From Dermatophilaceae bacterium Soc4.6 (GTDB taxonomy: Bacteria > Actinomycetota > Actinomycetes > Actinomycetales > Dermatophilaceae), in assembly GCA_039889245.1 (NCBI GenBank), contig JAZGVH010000002.1:4278001-4342000 (forward strand): a stretch of 64,000 bases of DNA, given 5' to 3'. The position numbers and the translations under genes were made by a program. The notes under the pieces were generated by a model. It worked only from the letters and a program-made list of their open reading frames with translations, was not told where the DNA came from and did no database searches. Numbering within the stretch: the stretch's first letter is position 1; each line of letters begins with the position of its first letter. Shown here piece after piece: positions 26,887 to 35,864 of this stretch.

Positions 26887-27638
26887 TCTCGCGTGGAGCA
26901 AGAGGTTGCAACCATGACGGGACCTGGGAGACCTCGCGACAGATCCGTCCAGGTCAGGAACGCCGGTTCGACGGATTGAGACCGATCACGTCGAGCCCAC
27001 CCAGCAGTGACCCGTCGACGGTCGGGAAATTCTCGCCCGCCTTTGACGTTCGAGCACGTGAGGCAGCTCGACGCGATGTCATCCCAAGTGCTGGTCGGGC
27101 TCGCGGTGCAGCGCCGCGACTGTCGGCCGGGACTGGGAGCATGGCGTTCGTCGATATCGGCAACACGATCCGGGAGGCTTATGGGTACAAAAAGTGGCTC
27201 CTATGACGCTTCCGTGGGCGTTCGGTGGTGGCGGCAGCTCGTCGAGGCAGCGGCGGGCACAGTCCGCCGCGGGTGAGTTCGATCATGGCGATGAGGGCCC
27301 CAAGTGGGGGCCGGATTGCAGATGTCGTTCGCCCTGGCCCTGGCCCTGGCCATCGCCGCCGCCACGTGCCACACCCGTCGCATGGCGGCGACCCGGGCGC
27401 AGTAAGCCGCAGGCAGGCGCGAAGACGCCCACTGCGGACAACCACCCGTGCGCGGCTCTCGGTGGACCACGGGAGGGCTAGTACCGTAGCTCTTCGTGGT
27501 CGAAGCTGCGATGACGATGATCGGGCCAACTCCGGCGCGCCCACGCTGGGGCCTCGCGGGTGCCGCCTACAGGAATGGCAGCGACAGATGCGACGTGTTG
27601 TGGTGGGCCGTGGGAGTCCGGGGACAGGGAGCGTCGAA
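26887..27638. other. Long gene-poor stretch between kinase and channel genes
   Basis: About 750 bases without a convincing gene. Short frames exist on both strands but have no family motif or good ribosome binding site. Near 27330 the hexamer CCCTGG is repeated three times. It may be decayed DNA. A tRNA-like GGTTCGA at 26967 is not embedded in a cloverleaf. Confidence 0.45.
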
Positions 27639-28487
27639 GTGACGGCGTGGGTAGTGGGTGGGGCGGGAATGGCGGTCGTCCTGGTGGTCCTGCGCGACGT
27701 CTTCCACACACTGCTTCACCCTTCGGGCCACGGCCAGCTCTCTCGGGCCCTTACCCGCTTCGCATGGTTCCTCGCCCGCCGAAGCGGCACCGCGGGAATG
27801 CGTCTGGCCGGTCCACTGGCCATGATGGCCGTGATCGGGGCGTGGGCCGTGCTGACGATTCTTGGCTGGGCGATGATCTACCTCCCGCACCTGCCGAGCT
27901 CCTTCTCCTACGGCCCGGGCCTCGACCCTGCCCGCCGCTCGGTCGTGGCCGATGCGCTCTACCTGTCGCTCGTCGTCGGCGCCACACTGGGTTTCGGCGA
28001 CATCGTGCCGGTGTCGGGATGGCTGCGCCTGGTCACCCCGCTCGAGGCGCTGATGGGCTTCGCGCTGTTCACCGCCTCAGTGACCTGGATCCTGCAGATC
28101 TACCCCGCGCTGGCGACCCGGCGGGCGCTTGCGATCCGGCTGCGCCTGCTGGCCGAGCGGGGGGCGCAGGCAGCCGACCTGGCGCCGTCGGTCCTGCACG
28201 GCCTGGCTGCCGACCTTGTGGCGGTCCGTGTCGACCTGCAGCAGTACAACCTGACCTACTACTTCCACGACGGCCACGAAACCTCACTGGCCGTTGCACT
28301 GCCGGCCGTGCTGGCTCTCGGTGACGACGCCGCGGGCGCGACTGATCATGAACGACGACTGGCGGGGGCAGTGCTGCGCAGCGCCGTCGAAGACCTTACC
28401 GCCCTACTGGACCGGCAGTACCTCAGGACCGCTGGTACCCCTGCGGAGATCGTTGCAGCCTATGGACGCGACCACCACCAGGGCTGA
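27639..28487 (+). CDS. Two-transmembrane potassium channel-like protein
   Basis: A 282-residue membrane protein of the small K+ channel (ion_trans_2) type. Hydrophobic helices lie at the N-terminus (AVVLVVLRDVFHTLLHP) and at about 60-85, followed by a pore loop with the selectivity-filter-like GATLGFGDIVPVSGW and a last helix LEALMGFALFTASVTWI. A cytoplasmic domain of about 130 residues follows. GTG 27639 was chosen since GGGAG lies 7 bases upstream; an ATG 17 codons earlier has no ribosome binding site. TLGFGD is the K+ filter form TxG(Y/F)GD. The gene is on its own. Confidence 0.8.
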   Translation: MTAWVVGGAGMAVVLVVLRDVFHTLLHPSGHGQLSRALTRFAWFLARRSGTAGMRLAGPLAMMAVIGAWAVLTILGWAMIYLPHLPSSFSYGPGLDPARRSVVADALYLSLVVGATLGFGDIVPVSGWLRLVTPLEALMGFALFTASVTWILQIYPALATRRALAIRLRLLAERGAQAADLAPSVLHGLAADLVAVRVDLQQYNLTYYFHDGHETSLAVALPAVLALGDDAAGATDHERRLAGAVLRSAVEDLTALLDRQYLRTAGTPAEIVAAYGRDHHQG

Positions 28488-28960
28488 GGTTCCCCCCCTT
28501 TTCGCGACCCGACACGCATTGGTTGCAACCAGGACACCAGCGGCGCTTGGGATCCGGCTAACTCGCACTCGACGCCGATCATGGTTTCCGGCAGAAGTTA
28601 GACACAGTGCGCGCTGAGCCACCGCATGCGTCGATGCCGGGGGTCATTTTCCGAGCGGGTCTTGCCGGCCGCCGCCTTGGCCAGTCGCTGGCTGAACCAA
28701 GGCCCAGGCTGCATCGGTGGCCACGAAGCCGTGGCTCACAGCGCCAACGACGTCCTTCCTGACTCTGTCCGACGGCGCAGACGGCAGAGACCCGTTTGTG
28801 GCGGAGCTTTGACGTGGGCAGTGCCAGTCCAGGATGCCATGGCACATCAATGGCACACCTCAACGCGGAACACCGCCTGACGCTACAAAGTGATGACAGA
28901 CATCACTGCAGGTCAGACGGCGTTCCGACGGGTTATCGCAGGTGAGGGAGCACCCGGAAA
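28488..28960. other. Intergenic stretch at the right border of the accessory island
   Basis: About 470 bases between the channel gene and the convergent glnA. No gene is supported. A minus-strand frame near 28650-28760 reads somewhat protein-like but matches no family known to me. Conserved core order begins immediately to the right, so this is a likely island boundary. Confidence 0.45.
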
Positions 28961-30385
28961 TCAGATGTCGTAGTACATCTCGAACTCGTGCGGGTGCGGG
29001 CGGAAGCGGATGGGGTCGACCTCGTTGAGGCGCTTCCACTCGATCCAGGTCTCGATGAGGTCCTGGGTGAAGACGCCACCCTCGAGGAGGTAGTCGTGGT
29101 CGGCCTCGAGCGCGTCGAGCACGGCCGGGAGCGAGCCGGGCACCTGCGCGATGGCCTCGTGCTCCTCGGGCGGCAGCTCGTAGAGGTCCTTGTCGACCGG
29201 CTCCGGGGGCTCGATGCGGTTCTTGATGCCATCGAGACCGGCCATCAGCTGGGCGGCGAAGGAGAGGTACGGGTTGCTGCTCGGGTCGGGGATGCGGAAC
29301 TCGATGCGCTTGGCCTTGGGCGAGGTGCCCGCGATCGGGATGCGGACGCAGGCCGAGCGGTTGCGCGCGGAGTAGACGAGGTTGACCGGGGCCTCGTAGC
29401 CGGGCACCAGACGGTGATAGGAGTTGACCGTGGGGTTGGTGAAGGCCAGCAGCGACGGGGCGTGCTTGAGCAGGCCACCGACGTACCACCGGGCGAGGTC
29501 CGACAGGCCGCCGTAGCCCGACTCGGAGTAGAAGAGCGGCACGCCGTCCTTCCACAGCGACTGGTGGGTGTGCATCCCCGAGCCGTTGTCGCCGAAGAGG
29601 GGCTTCGGCATGAAGGTCGCGGTCTTGCCGGCGTCGAACACCGTGTTCTTGACGACGTACTTGAACTTCATCATGTCGTCGCCGGAGCCCAGCAGCGTGG
29701 AGAACTGGTAGTTGATCTCCTGCTGACCGGCGGTGCCGACCTCGTGGTGGGAGCGCTCGACCTTCAGGCCCACCTCGTCGAGGTTGAGGCAGATCTTGTC
29801 GCGCATGTCGGCGAAGTGGTCCACCGGCGGCACGGGGAAGTAGCCGCCCTTGTAGCGCGTCTTGTAGCCGAGGTTGCCGCCCTCCTCGACCCGACCGGTG
29901 TTCCACGCGGCCTCGACGGAGTCGATGAAGTAGTAGCCGGCGTTCTGCTTGGTCTCGAAGCGCACGTCGTCGAAGATGTAGAACTCGGCCTCGGCGCCGA
30001 AGTACGCGGTGTCGGCGATGCCGGTCGACTTGAGGTAGGCCTCGGCCTTGGCTGCGACGTTGCGGGGGTCGCGGCTGTAGGGCTCGTCGGTGAAGGGGTC
30101 GACGATCGAGAAGTTCATGATGAGCGTCTTGTTCTCGCGGAACGGATCGAGGTAGGCCGAACGCACGTCGGGAATGAGCTTCATGTCGGACTCGTGGATG
30201 GCCTGGAACCCACGGATCGACGAGCCGTCGAAGGCCTGACCGTTGCTGAAGAAGTCGATGTCGACCGTCTTGGCCGGCACGTTGAAGTGCTGCATCACCC
30301 CCGGCAGGTCACAGAAGCGGATGTCGACGAACTTCACGTCCTCGTTCTTGATGAACTCGAGGACTTCTTCGGGCTTGCTGAACAT
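28961..30385 (-). CDS. glnA: Glutamine synthetase type I
   Basis: The ATP-dependent synthesis of glutamine from glutamate and ammonia, a 12-mer cytoplasmic enzyme; 474 residues, normal for GSI-beta. Hallmarks are FDGSSIRGF, the metal and glutamate residues in [34 protein letters not shown] and the adenylylation site DLYELPPEE, with Tyr402, so activity should be controlled by GlnE. ATG 30385 is preceded by GGAGG 4 bases away and opens with the canonical [13 protein letters not shown]. It corresponds to glnA1 in the Mycobacterium order lipB-lipA-Rv2219-Rv2219A-glnA1. Confidence 0.97.
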   Translation of the reverse strand: MFSKPEEVLEFIKNEDVKFVDIRFCDLPGVMQHFNVPAKTVDIDFFSNGQAFDGSSIRGFQAIHESDMKLIPDVRSAYLDPFRENKTLIMNFSIVDPFTDEPYSRDPRNVAAKAEAYLKSTGIADTAYFGAEAEFYIFDDVRFETKQNAGYYFIDSVEAAWNTGRVEEGGNLGYKTRYKGGYFPVPPVDHFADMRDKICLNLDEVGLKVERSHHEVGTAGQQEINYQFSTLLGSGDDMMKFKYVVKNTVFDAGKTATFMPKPLFGDNGSGMHTHQSLWKDGVPLFYSESGYGGLSDLARWYVGGLLKHAPSLLAFTNPTVNSYHRLVPGYEAPVNLVYSARNRSACVRIPIAGTSPKAKRIEFRIPDPSSNPYLSFAAQLMAGLDGIKNRIEPPEPVDKDLYELPPEEHEAIAQVPGSLPAVLDALEADHDYLLEGGVFTQDLIETWIEWKRLNEVDPIRFRPHPHEFEMYYDI

Positions 30386-30551
30386 CCAACCTCCAGGTGT
30401 GGGACAGCCGGTGAGACGGGGCGAACCGGCCGTACATGGGTCCTCGTGAGACCCTACCGAGAACACGTCCACCGTCAACCACGTGGTCGACGAGCAGACG
30501 CCGAGGTCAGCAACGACGCCACCACGACGGTGGCGGGAAGCAGGTGTGAGG

Positions 30552-31010
30552 GTGGTCGACCGCGAAGACGTGGGGTCGTGGCTCGACGGGCCGCGAGCCC
30601 GTACCCGGGCCGACGAGGACCCGGGCGCACGTCTGGGCCTGCCCCCCGAGGGCCCTGGCTCCATCGCCCGCTTCGGCCGCCGTCTGGTGGCCATCCTCGT
30701 GGACTGGCTGGTCGCCAACCTCGTGGCCGGACTGCTGCTCGGCTTCACCTACGCCAGCGGCGCGGGCAGCTGGAAGCCGCTGACGGTGCTTTTCGTGGAG
30801 TACCTCCTGCTCGTCTCCACCACCGGCTCCACGATCGGTCAGCGCCTGGTCGGCCTCCATCTGGAGCGCCTGGGCGGGGGTCGGGCCACCATCGTGCAGG
30901 TGCTGGTGCGCACGGTGCTGCTCTGCCTCGCGATCCCGGCCCTGATCTGGGACCGTGACGGGCGCGGGCTTCACGACCGGGCCGCGAGCACGGTGCTGGT
31001 GAGGTCCTGA
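30552..31010 (+). CDS. RDD-family membrane protein
   Basis: A small membrane protein of 152 residues with three or so transmembrane segments. RDD hallmarks are [32 protein letters not shown] and the closing [21 protein letters not shown] 30552 gives [14 protein letters not shown], the common N-terminus of actinobacterial RDD proteins beside glnA; an upstream GTG at 30483 would add 23 residues of low quality. It is divergent from glnA, as the counterpart of Rv2219A but in reversed orientation. Function is unknown. Confidence 0.82.
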   Translation: MVDREDVGSWLDGPRARTRADEDPGARLGLPPEGPGSIARFGRRLVAILVDWLVANLVAGLLLGFTYASGAGSWKPLTVLFVEYLLLVSTTGSTIGQRLVGLHLERLGGGRATIVQVLVRTVLLCLAIPALIWDRDGRGLHDRAASTVLVRS

Positions 31011-31054
31011 CCGGCAAGAACGACCATACGGCCGGTACGCTCATCAACCGAAAT

Positions 31055-33184
31055 ATGGCAGTCTGGGGTGTTATGACCGGAAATTCAGTCTTCCCTCGCC
31101 TCCCCCGCCGCTCCCGTACGCGGACCCTCGGGCTGGTGCTCACCGTGTCCGCCGTTGGGCTCACGAGCGCGACGGCGGGTGGCTCGGCCGTCGCCGCAGC
31201 CTCGGCGCTCGCACCGACGGTCTCGAGGGTCTCAGCGGTCTCGACGTCCACGTCGCCGGGCGTGACGATCCAGGGCAAGGGCTTCGGCCACGGCCACGGC
31301 CTGTCTCAGTGGGGTGCCTACGGCGCCGCGTCCCAGGGGATCGCGTGGCAGACCATCGTGGGTCACTACTACCCCGGCACGGTCCTCACCGCGATCGGCA
31401 ACCCCACGATCAGGGTCGACGTGCGCGGCGACCTCGGTCAGATGGCCTTCGGTGCGGCCAGCGGCCTGCGGGCGTCCTACGGCACCACGCACGCCGGTCT
31501 GGCGACGCTGCCCACCATGGGCAGCGACGGCAGCCCGATCACGGTCTTCTCCGTCGTGCCCGCCGACGCGACGAACGCGCGCCTGGTCTACAGCACGGCA
31601 GCCGGGCACTCCGGCACGGTCGGGCCGGTCTCGCCCCAGATCAACGTCACGAACGCGACCTCGGGCGTGGTCACGGCGTGGGCGCAGACAGCCAACCGGT
31701 TCGGCTCGGTCAAGGGTGAGTTCCGGGGCGTCATGTCCTCCGGCGCCGTCGTCCCGGTGGCGGCCATCGCGATGGACGAGTACCTGCGGGGGGTCGTGCC
31801 GCACGAGTCGCCCGCCTACTGGCCGGGTGCCGCCCTGGCGGCCCAGGCCGTGGCTGCGCGGTCCTACGCGGCCTACGGGCTGGCTCACCCGCGGGCGTCG
31901 AGCTGGGACATCTGCGACACCACCTCGTGCCAGGTCTTCCAGGCGCGCGCCTACTACGCCTCGACCGACGCCGCGGTGGCGGCCACAGCAGGCCAGGCCC
32001 TGCGCTACAACGGACAGCCGGCGTTCACCGAGTTCGGCGCCTCGACCGGTGGGTGGAACTCGGCCGGCAGCGTGCCCTACCTGCAGGCGGGCGCCGACCC
32101 CTGGGACGTCAACCCGGCCAACCCGAGCAACTCGTGGACCGTGTCGGTGACGGCGAGCACCATCCAGGCGCGCTGGCCGTCCATCGGCACCTTCCAGGCG
32201 CTCACCGTCAGCTCACGCGACGGCGCCGGCACCTGGGGCGGCCGTGTCCTCGGCGCGGTCCTGCAGGGCACCGCGGGGTCGGTGACCCTCAGCGGGGCGA
32301 CCCTGCAGTCGGCGTTCGGGCTGCGGTCGACCTACTTCGCCGTCGCGCAGACTCGCCCCGACCTGACGGGGGCCGTGGCCGCCGGCACCGGGGGAGCGGT
32401 GGGGCTGCAGACGCTGCTCGGCGCCTCCGGCTTCGGGGTCGCCGCAGCGTCCGTCTCGACCGCGCTCACCGGTGCCTCCGCGAGCCAGTGGCGCTTCCTG
32501 CCCGGGCGGCGCTCCGACGGCATCCGACCCGACCTCGTCGCCGTCCGCATGAGCGGTGGGGCCTCGGGGCGCGTCGAGGTCACCACGGCGACCTCGTCGT
32601 CCTCCTACCGCACGCTCACCCGGGCGGTCACCCCCTTCCCGGCCGTGGCCCCCGACACGACGGTCCAGGCCGTCGCGGGACGCACCCCTGGTGACCTCTG
32701 CCTGGCGGTGACCGGCTCGACCGGGTCGCGACAGGCCGAGCTGCACTGCCTCTCGGCGTCGTCGGGCTACACGGCGTGGGTCCTGCACGCCGCGACCGCG
32801 CTGCCCGCGTCGGCCTCCCCGGCGACCTCGCGCTTCCTCATCGTGCCGTCGACCGGTGACCTCGTCTGGATCCCCTTCGCCGCCACCGGGTCACGCAGCC
32901 CCGAGCTGCACCGGATGTCGGCCGCGAGCGGCTACCACTCCTGGGTCGACCACCGGGTCCTCCCGCTCGGCCTGACCACGCAGGCGGCCGCGACCTTCCT
33001 GCTGTCCACGACCGGCTCCGGCTCGGCTCCGGACGTGATGTTCGTGCCCATGGCCAACACCGGCTCGGGCCGCGTGGAGGTGCACGTCATCTCGGCCGCC
33101 GCGGCCTACCGCTCGTTCTCGATGCACACCGCGACGCCGGTCGCGGCGACGACCTACCCGGCCTACCAGCCCTTCCTGGGCTGA
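31055..33184 (+). CDS. SpoIID/LytB-domain secreted protein with C-terminal repeat domain
   Basis: A 709-residue exported protein. A signal peptide (hydrophobic at about 25-50) is followed by the motif GKGFGHGHGLSQWGAYG and the SpoIID segment EYLRGVVPHESP, then WDICDTTSCQVF and GQALRYNGQPAFTEFGAS. SpoIID proteins are lytic transglycosylases in spore formers; in non-sporulating actinobacteria they are presumed cell-wall enzymes. The last 220 or so residues carry four related units. A TACGCT -10 candidate is at 31036. An alternative ATG at 31073 would remove six residues; the choice is not settled. Confidence 0.87.
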   Translation: MAVWGVMTGNSVFPRLPRRSRTRTLGLVLTVSAVGLTSATAGGSAVAAASALAPTVSRVSAVSTSTSPGVTIQGKGFGHGHGLSQWGAYGAASQGIAWQTIVGHYYPGTVLTAIGNPTIRVDVRGDLGQMAFGAASGLRASYGTTHAGLATLPTMGSDGSPITVFSVVPADATNARLVYSTAAGHSGTVGPVSPQINVTNATSGVVTAWAQTANRFGSVKGEFRGVMSSGAVVPVAAIAMDEYLRGVVPHESPAYWPGAALAAQAVAARSYAAYGLAHPRASSWDICDTTSCQVFQARAYYASTDAAVAATAGQALRYNGQPAFTEFGASTGGWNSAGSVPYLQAGADPWDVNPANPSNSWTVSVTASTIQARWPSIGTFQALTVSSRDGAGTWGGRVLGAVLQGTAGSVTLSGATLQSAFGLRSTYFAVAQTRPDLTGAVAAGTGGAVGLQTLLGASGFGVAAASVSTALTGASASQWRFLPGRRSDGIRPDLVAVRMSGGASGRVEVTTATSSSSYRTLTRAVTPFPAVAPDTTVQAVAGRTPGDLCLAVTGSTGSRQAELHCLSASSGYTAWVLHAATALPASASPATSRFLIVPSTGDLVWIPFAATGSRSPELHRMSAASGYHSWVDHRVLPLGLTTQAAATFLLSTTGSGSAPDVMFVPMANTGSGRVEVHVISAAAAYRSFSMHTATPVAATTYPAYQPFLG
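32536..33181 (+). repeat. Four C-terminal protein repeats (GSxxxExHxxSAxxxY units)
   Basis: Within the SpoIID protein, four units of about 50 residues share the pattern G(S/T)G..(V/E)E(V/L)H..SA..(G/A)Y..(W/F)..HTAT.LP: SGRVEVTTATSSSSYRTL, GSRQAELHCLSASSGYTAW, GSRSPELHRMSAASGYHSW and GSGRVEVHVISAAAAYRSF. The pattern resembles VCBS/propeller-type repeats of secreted actinobacterial proteins, which bind sugars or pack as blades. Confidence 0.7.
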
Positions 33185-33193
33185 GACCTCGGG

Positions 33194-33925
33194 TCAGCGG
33201 CCCCGCGTGGACCGGCGGTCCATGCGGGCGCCCCGCTGCGGGTCGACACCCTTGGGGATCGGGGGGCGCACGCCACCGAGCGCCTTGAGACGCTTGTTGA
33301 CGACCGAGACCTCGTCCTTGCTGAGCACGGGCTTGAGGCGCTGGATCTTGCCCGCCAGCTTGGTGATCGCGATGTCGCCGTCGGCGGTGCCGACGCGCAG
33401 CAGGGTGACGGGCACCCCGGGCACGACGCGCTCGATCCGCTTGCGCTCGGCGGCGAGCAGGCGCGTGACCCGGGCACCCGGGCCCTCGCCGACGAGGACG
33501 ATGCCCGGCCGGCCGGTCGCCCGGTAGACCAGTGCCGCCGACGTGAGGTCACCCGCGCGCTGCGCGTCGGCGGCCACCGGCTCGCGCTCGAAGAACCACC
33601 CGCGGCGCAGCGACGTCAGGGCGGCCCCGGCCGCCCCGGGCTGGCCCTCGATCTGCTTGTATGCCGCCCGCTCGGCGCGGCGGCTCATGGTGATCAGGGC
33701 CGCGAGCAGGCCGAGGATGATGCCCATCACCAGGGCGTAGACCCAGTGACCGACGAGCAGCCCGATGCCGACGGCGACGAGCACGGTGACCGCGAAGGCC
33801 AGGAGCATCCACCAGGTGATCTGCGGGTCGACCTCGCGAGCGGCGGTGAAGATCTGTCGCAGCTGCGCGAAGCGCCCGGGCTTCTTCGGGGTGCTGGTGT
33901 CCTTGGGGGTCGCGTCCTTGGCCAT
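33194..33925 (-). CDS. DUF4191 membrane protein
   Basis: A 243-residue protein with a pair of transmembrane helices (about 38-75, LLAFAVTVLVAVGIGLLVG and VYALVMGIILGLLAAL) and a long soluble C-terminal part. It matches the DUF4191 proteins that stand directly downstream of lipA in many actinobacteria (Rv2219 in M. tuberculosis). TATCCT ends 7 bases before the ATG, so it probably has its own leaderless transcript 30 bases after lipA. No function is assigned. Basic ends (MAKDATPKD; MDRRSTRGR) are typical. Confidence 0.88.
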   Translation of the reverse strand: MAKDATPKDTSTPKKPGRFAQLRQIFTAAREVDPQITWWMLLAFAVTVLVAVGIGLLVGHWVYALVMGIILGLLAALITMSRRAERAAYKQIEGQPGAAGAALTSLRRGWFFEREPVAADAQRAGDLTSAALVYRATGRPGIVLVGEGPGARVTRLLAAERKRIERVVPGVPVTLLRVGTADGDIAITKLAGKIQRLKPVLSKDEVSVVNKRLKALGGVRPPIPKGVDPQRGARMDRRSTRGR

Positions 33926-33954
33926 GAAGGTCAGGATAGGTCAGCGGCGAGCAC

Positions 33955-34980
33955 TCACGAGACGGATGCCGCAGAGCGGGCCACGAGGGTGGCCGCCTCC
34001 TGCCGCGCCGGCTCGTCGGCCTTGGCGGCGAGGTGCGCCAGCTGCGGTGGGATCTCTCGTCCCCACCGCCGCATCGCGGTCGCCCACAGGCGGCCGGCCC
34101 GGTAGGACGAGCGCACGAGCGGACCGGCCATCACGCCCTTGAAGCCCATCTCGTCGGCCACCGTCGACCAGTGCACGAACTCCTCCGGCTTGACCCACCG
34201 GTCGATGGGGTGGTGCAGCGGCGAGGGCCGCAGGTACTGGGTGATCGTGAGGATGTCGCACCCGGCGTCGTGCAGGTCGCGGATGGCCGCCTCGATCTCG
34301 TCGTCGGTCTCACCCATGCCGAGGATGAGGTTGCTCTTGGTGACGAGCTCGGCTGCGCGGGCCATGCTCAGGACGCGCAGCGACTTGTCGTAGGTGAAGG
34401 CCGGACGGATCCGCTTGAAGATCCGCGGCACGGTCTCGAGGTTGTGGGCGAAGACCTCCGGACGGGCGTCGAAGACCTGGCCGACGAGCGCGGGCACCGC
34501 CCCGAAGTCGGGCGGCAGGATCTCGACGCCCGTCCCGGGGTTGAGGGCGTGGATCTGGCGGATCGTCTCGGCATAGAGCCCGGCCGCCCCGTCGGGCTGG
34601 TCGTCGCGGGCGACACCGGTCACCGTGGAGTAGCGCAGACCCATCGTGCGCACCGACTCGGCCACCCGCCGGGGCTCGTCGAGGTCGAGCGTCGTGGGAC
34701 GACCGGTGGCGATGTCGCAGAAGTCGCACCGGCGCGTGCAGACGTCACCCCCGATGAGGAAGGTCGCCTCCTTGTCCTCCCAGCACTCGAAGATGTTGGG
34801 GCAGGCGGCCTCCTGGCAGACCGTGTGCAGACCCTCGCTCTTGACCATCGAGTGGAGCGCGGTGTATTCCGGCCCCATCTTGGCGGTGGTGCGGATCCAC
34901 GAGGGCTTGCGCTCGATGGGGGTCTCGCTGTTGCGGGCCTCGACGCGCAGCAGACGGCGGCCTTCGGGGGCGATGGTCAT
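33955..34980 (-). CDS. lipA: Lipoyl synthase
   Basis: A radical SAM enzyme of 341 residues that inserts two sulfurs into protein-bound octanoyl groups to make lipoyl cofactors. The auxiliary cluster motif is [12 protein letters not shown], the radical SAM motif is [13 protein letters not shown], and the RSSY motif closes the protein (VRSSYRAG). Further marks are [14 protein letters not shown] and [14 protein letters not shown]. The start overlaps the lipB stop by 4 bases, coupling transfer of octanoate to its thiolation. Targets in this window are the E2 protein encoded at 38488; the glycine-cleavage H protein is elsewhere. Confidence 0.97.
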   Translation of the reverse strand: MTIAPEGRRLLRVEARNSETPIERKPSWIRTTAKMGPEYTALHSMVKSEGLHTVCQEAACPNIFECWEDKEATFLIGGDVCTRRCDFCDIATGRPTTLDLDEPRRVAESVRTMGLRYSTVTGVARDDQPDGAAGLYAETIRQIHALNPGTGVEILPPDFGAVPALVGQVFDARPEVFAHNLETVPRIFKRIRPAFTYDKSLRVLSMARAAELVTKSNLILGMGETDDEIEAAIRDLHDAGCDILTITQYLRPSPLHHPIDRWVKPEEFVHWSTVADEMGFKGVMAGPLVRSSYRAGRLWATAMRRWGREIPPQLAHLAAKADEPARQEAATLVARSAASVS

Positions 34981-35687
34981 GCGGGGACTCCTGTCCGGGT
35001 GGGGGTGGAGGTGCCACCCGTGGTGAGTCGCCGGCGGCGGGTGACCTCGGCGGCATACGGGTCGAGCAGGGCGGTGAGGTGGCGGGTCAGCAGGGGCAGG
35101 ACCTCGGCGACCGTGACGTCGCGGCCCAGCTCACGCGACAGCGACGTGACCCCGGCGTCGGCGATGCCGCAGGGCACGATGACGTCGGCCCACGTCAGGT
35201 CGGGGTCGCAGTTGAGCGCGAAGCCGTGCATCGTGACCTGTCGGCTCACCCGGATGCCGATGGCGCCGAGCTTGCGGTCGGGGCCACGGTCGTCGGCGAT
35301 CACCCAGGTGCCGCTGTCGCCCGGGCGGCGTCCGGCGACGACCCCGAGGTCGAAGGCCACCCGGATCATGACCTCCTCCAGCGTGCGCACGTGGGCCACG
35401 ACGTCGATGGGGGCGGGCAGCCGCACGACCGGGTATCCGACGACCTGACCCGGGCCGTGCCAGGTGATCTTGCCCCCACGGTCGACGTCGATGACCGGTG
35501 TGCCGTCCTGCGGTCGTTCGTGGGCCTGCGTGCGCTTGCCCGCGGTGTAGACCGCCGGGTGCTCCAGCAGGATCGTCGTGTCGGGCAGCGCTCCGGAGGC
35601 GACCTGGGCGTGGACCTCGCGCTGGTGCTCCCAGGCCACGGTGTAGTCCACCGGCTGCGGGCAGAAGCCCAGGTGCTCGAAACGCAT
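34977..35687 (-). CDS. lipB: Octanoyl-ACP:protein octanoyltransferase
   Basis: Transfers octanoate from acyl carrier protein to lipoyl-domain lysines; 236 residues. Family motifs: [53 protein letters not shown] (with the catalytic Lys) and [10 protein letters not shown] (with the catalytic Cys). TAGCCT lies exactly 6 bases before the ATG, so the mRNA is probably leaderless and also carries lipA. It is divergent from the kinase-like gene at 35865. Confidence 0.97.
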   Translation of the reverse strand: MRFEHLGFCPQPVDYTVAWEHQREVHAQVASGALPDTTILLEHPAVYTAGKRTQAHERPQDGTPVIDVDRGGKITWHGPGQVVGYPVVRLPAPIDVVAHVRTLEEVMIRVAFDLGVVAGRRPGDSGTWVIADDRGPDRKLGAIGIRVSRQVTMHGFALNCDPDLTWADVIVPCGIADAGVTSLSRELGRDVTVAEVLPLLTRHLTALLDPYAAEVTRRRRLTTGGTSTPTRTGVPA

Positions 35688-35693
35688 ACGGCA

Positions 35694-35699
35694 AGGCTA
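35694..35699 (-). promoter_or_regulatory. -10 element of leaderless lipB-lipA promoter
   Basis: TAGCCT on the minus strand, 6 bases before the lipB ATG; no ribosome binding site is present. Confidence 0.5.
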
Positions 35700-35864
35700 C
35701 GCCGGGTGCGCAGGCTCCTGGCCTCACCCCCGACGGGCGGGGGGCGGAGCGCCGTCGTGGCAGCTGTGGATGACCGGCCACGGACCGGACGGCAGGCTGG
35801 CAGGATGAGGGGGCACGGGGTCGGGGGACGAGGCAGACGGGGCAGACACCACAGGGGGACAGGC

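Noticed and set aside
26960-26990. tRNA T-loop-like GGTTCGA
   Set aside because: No acceptor stem, anticodon arm or D-arm complementarity could be built around it.
28988-30958. A long open frame of 656 codons on the plus strand across glnA
   Set aside because: It is antisense to a complete glutamine synthetase with all catalytic motifs. Long antisense frames are usual at this GC content, and the product has no motifs.
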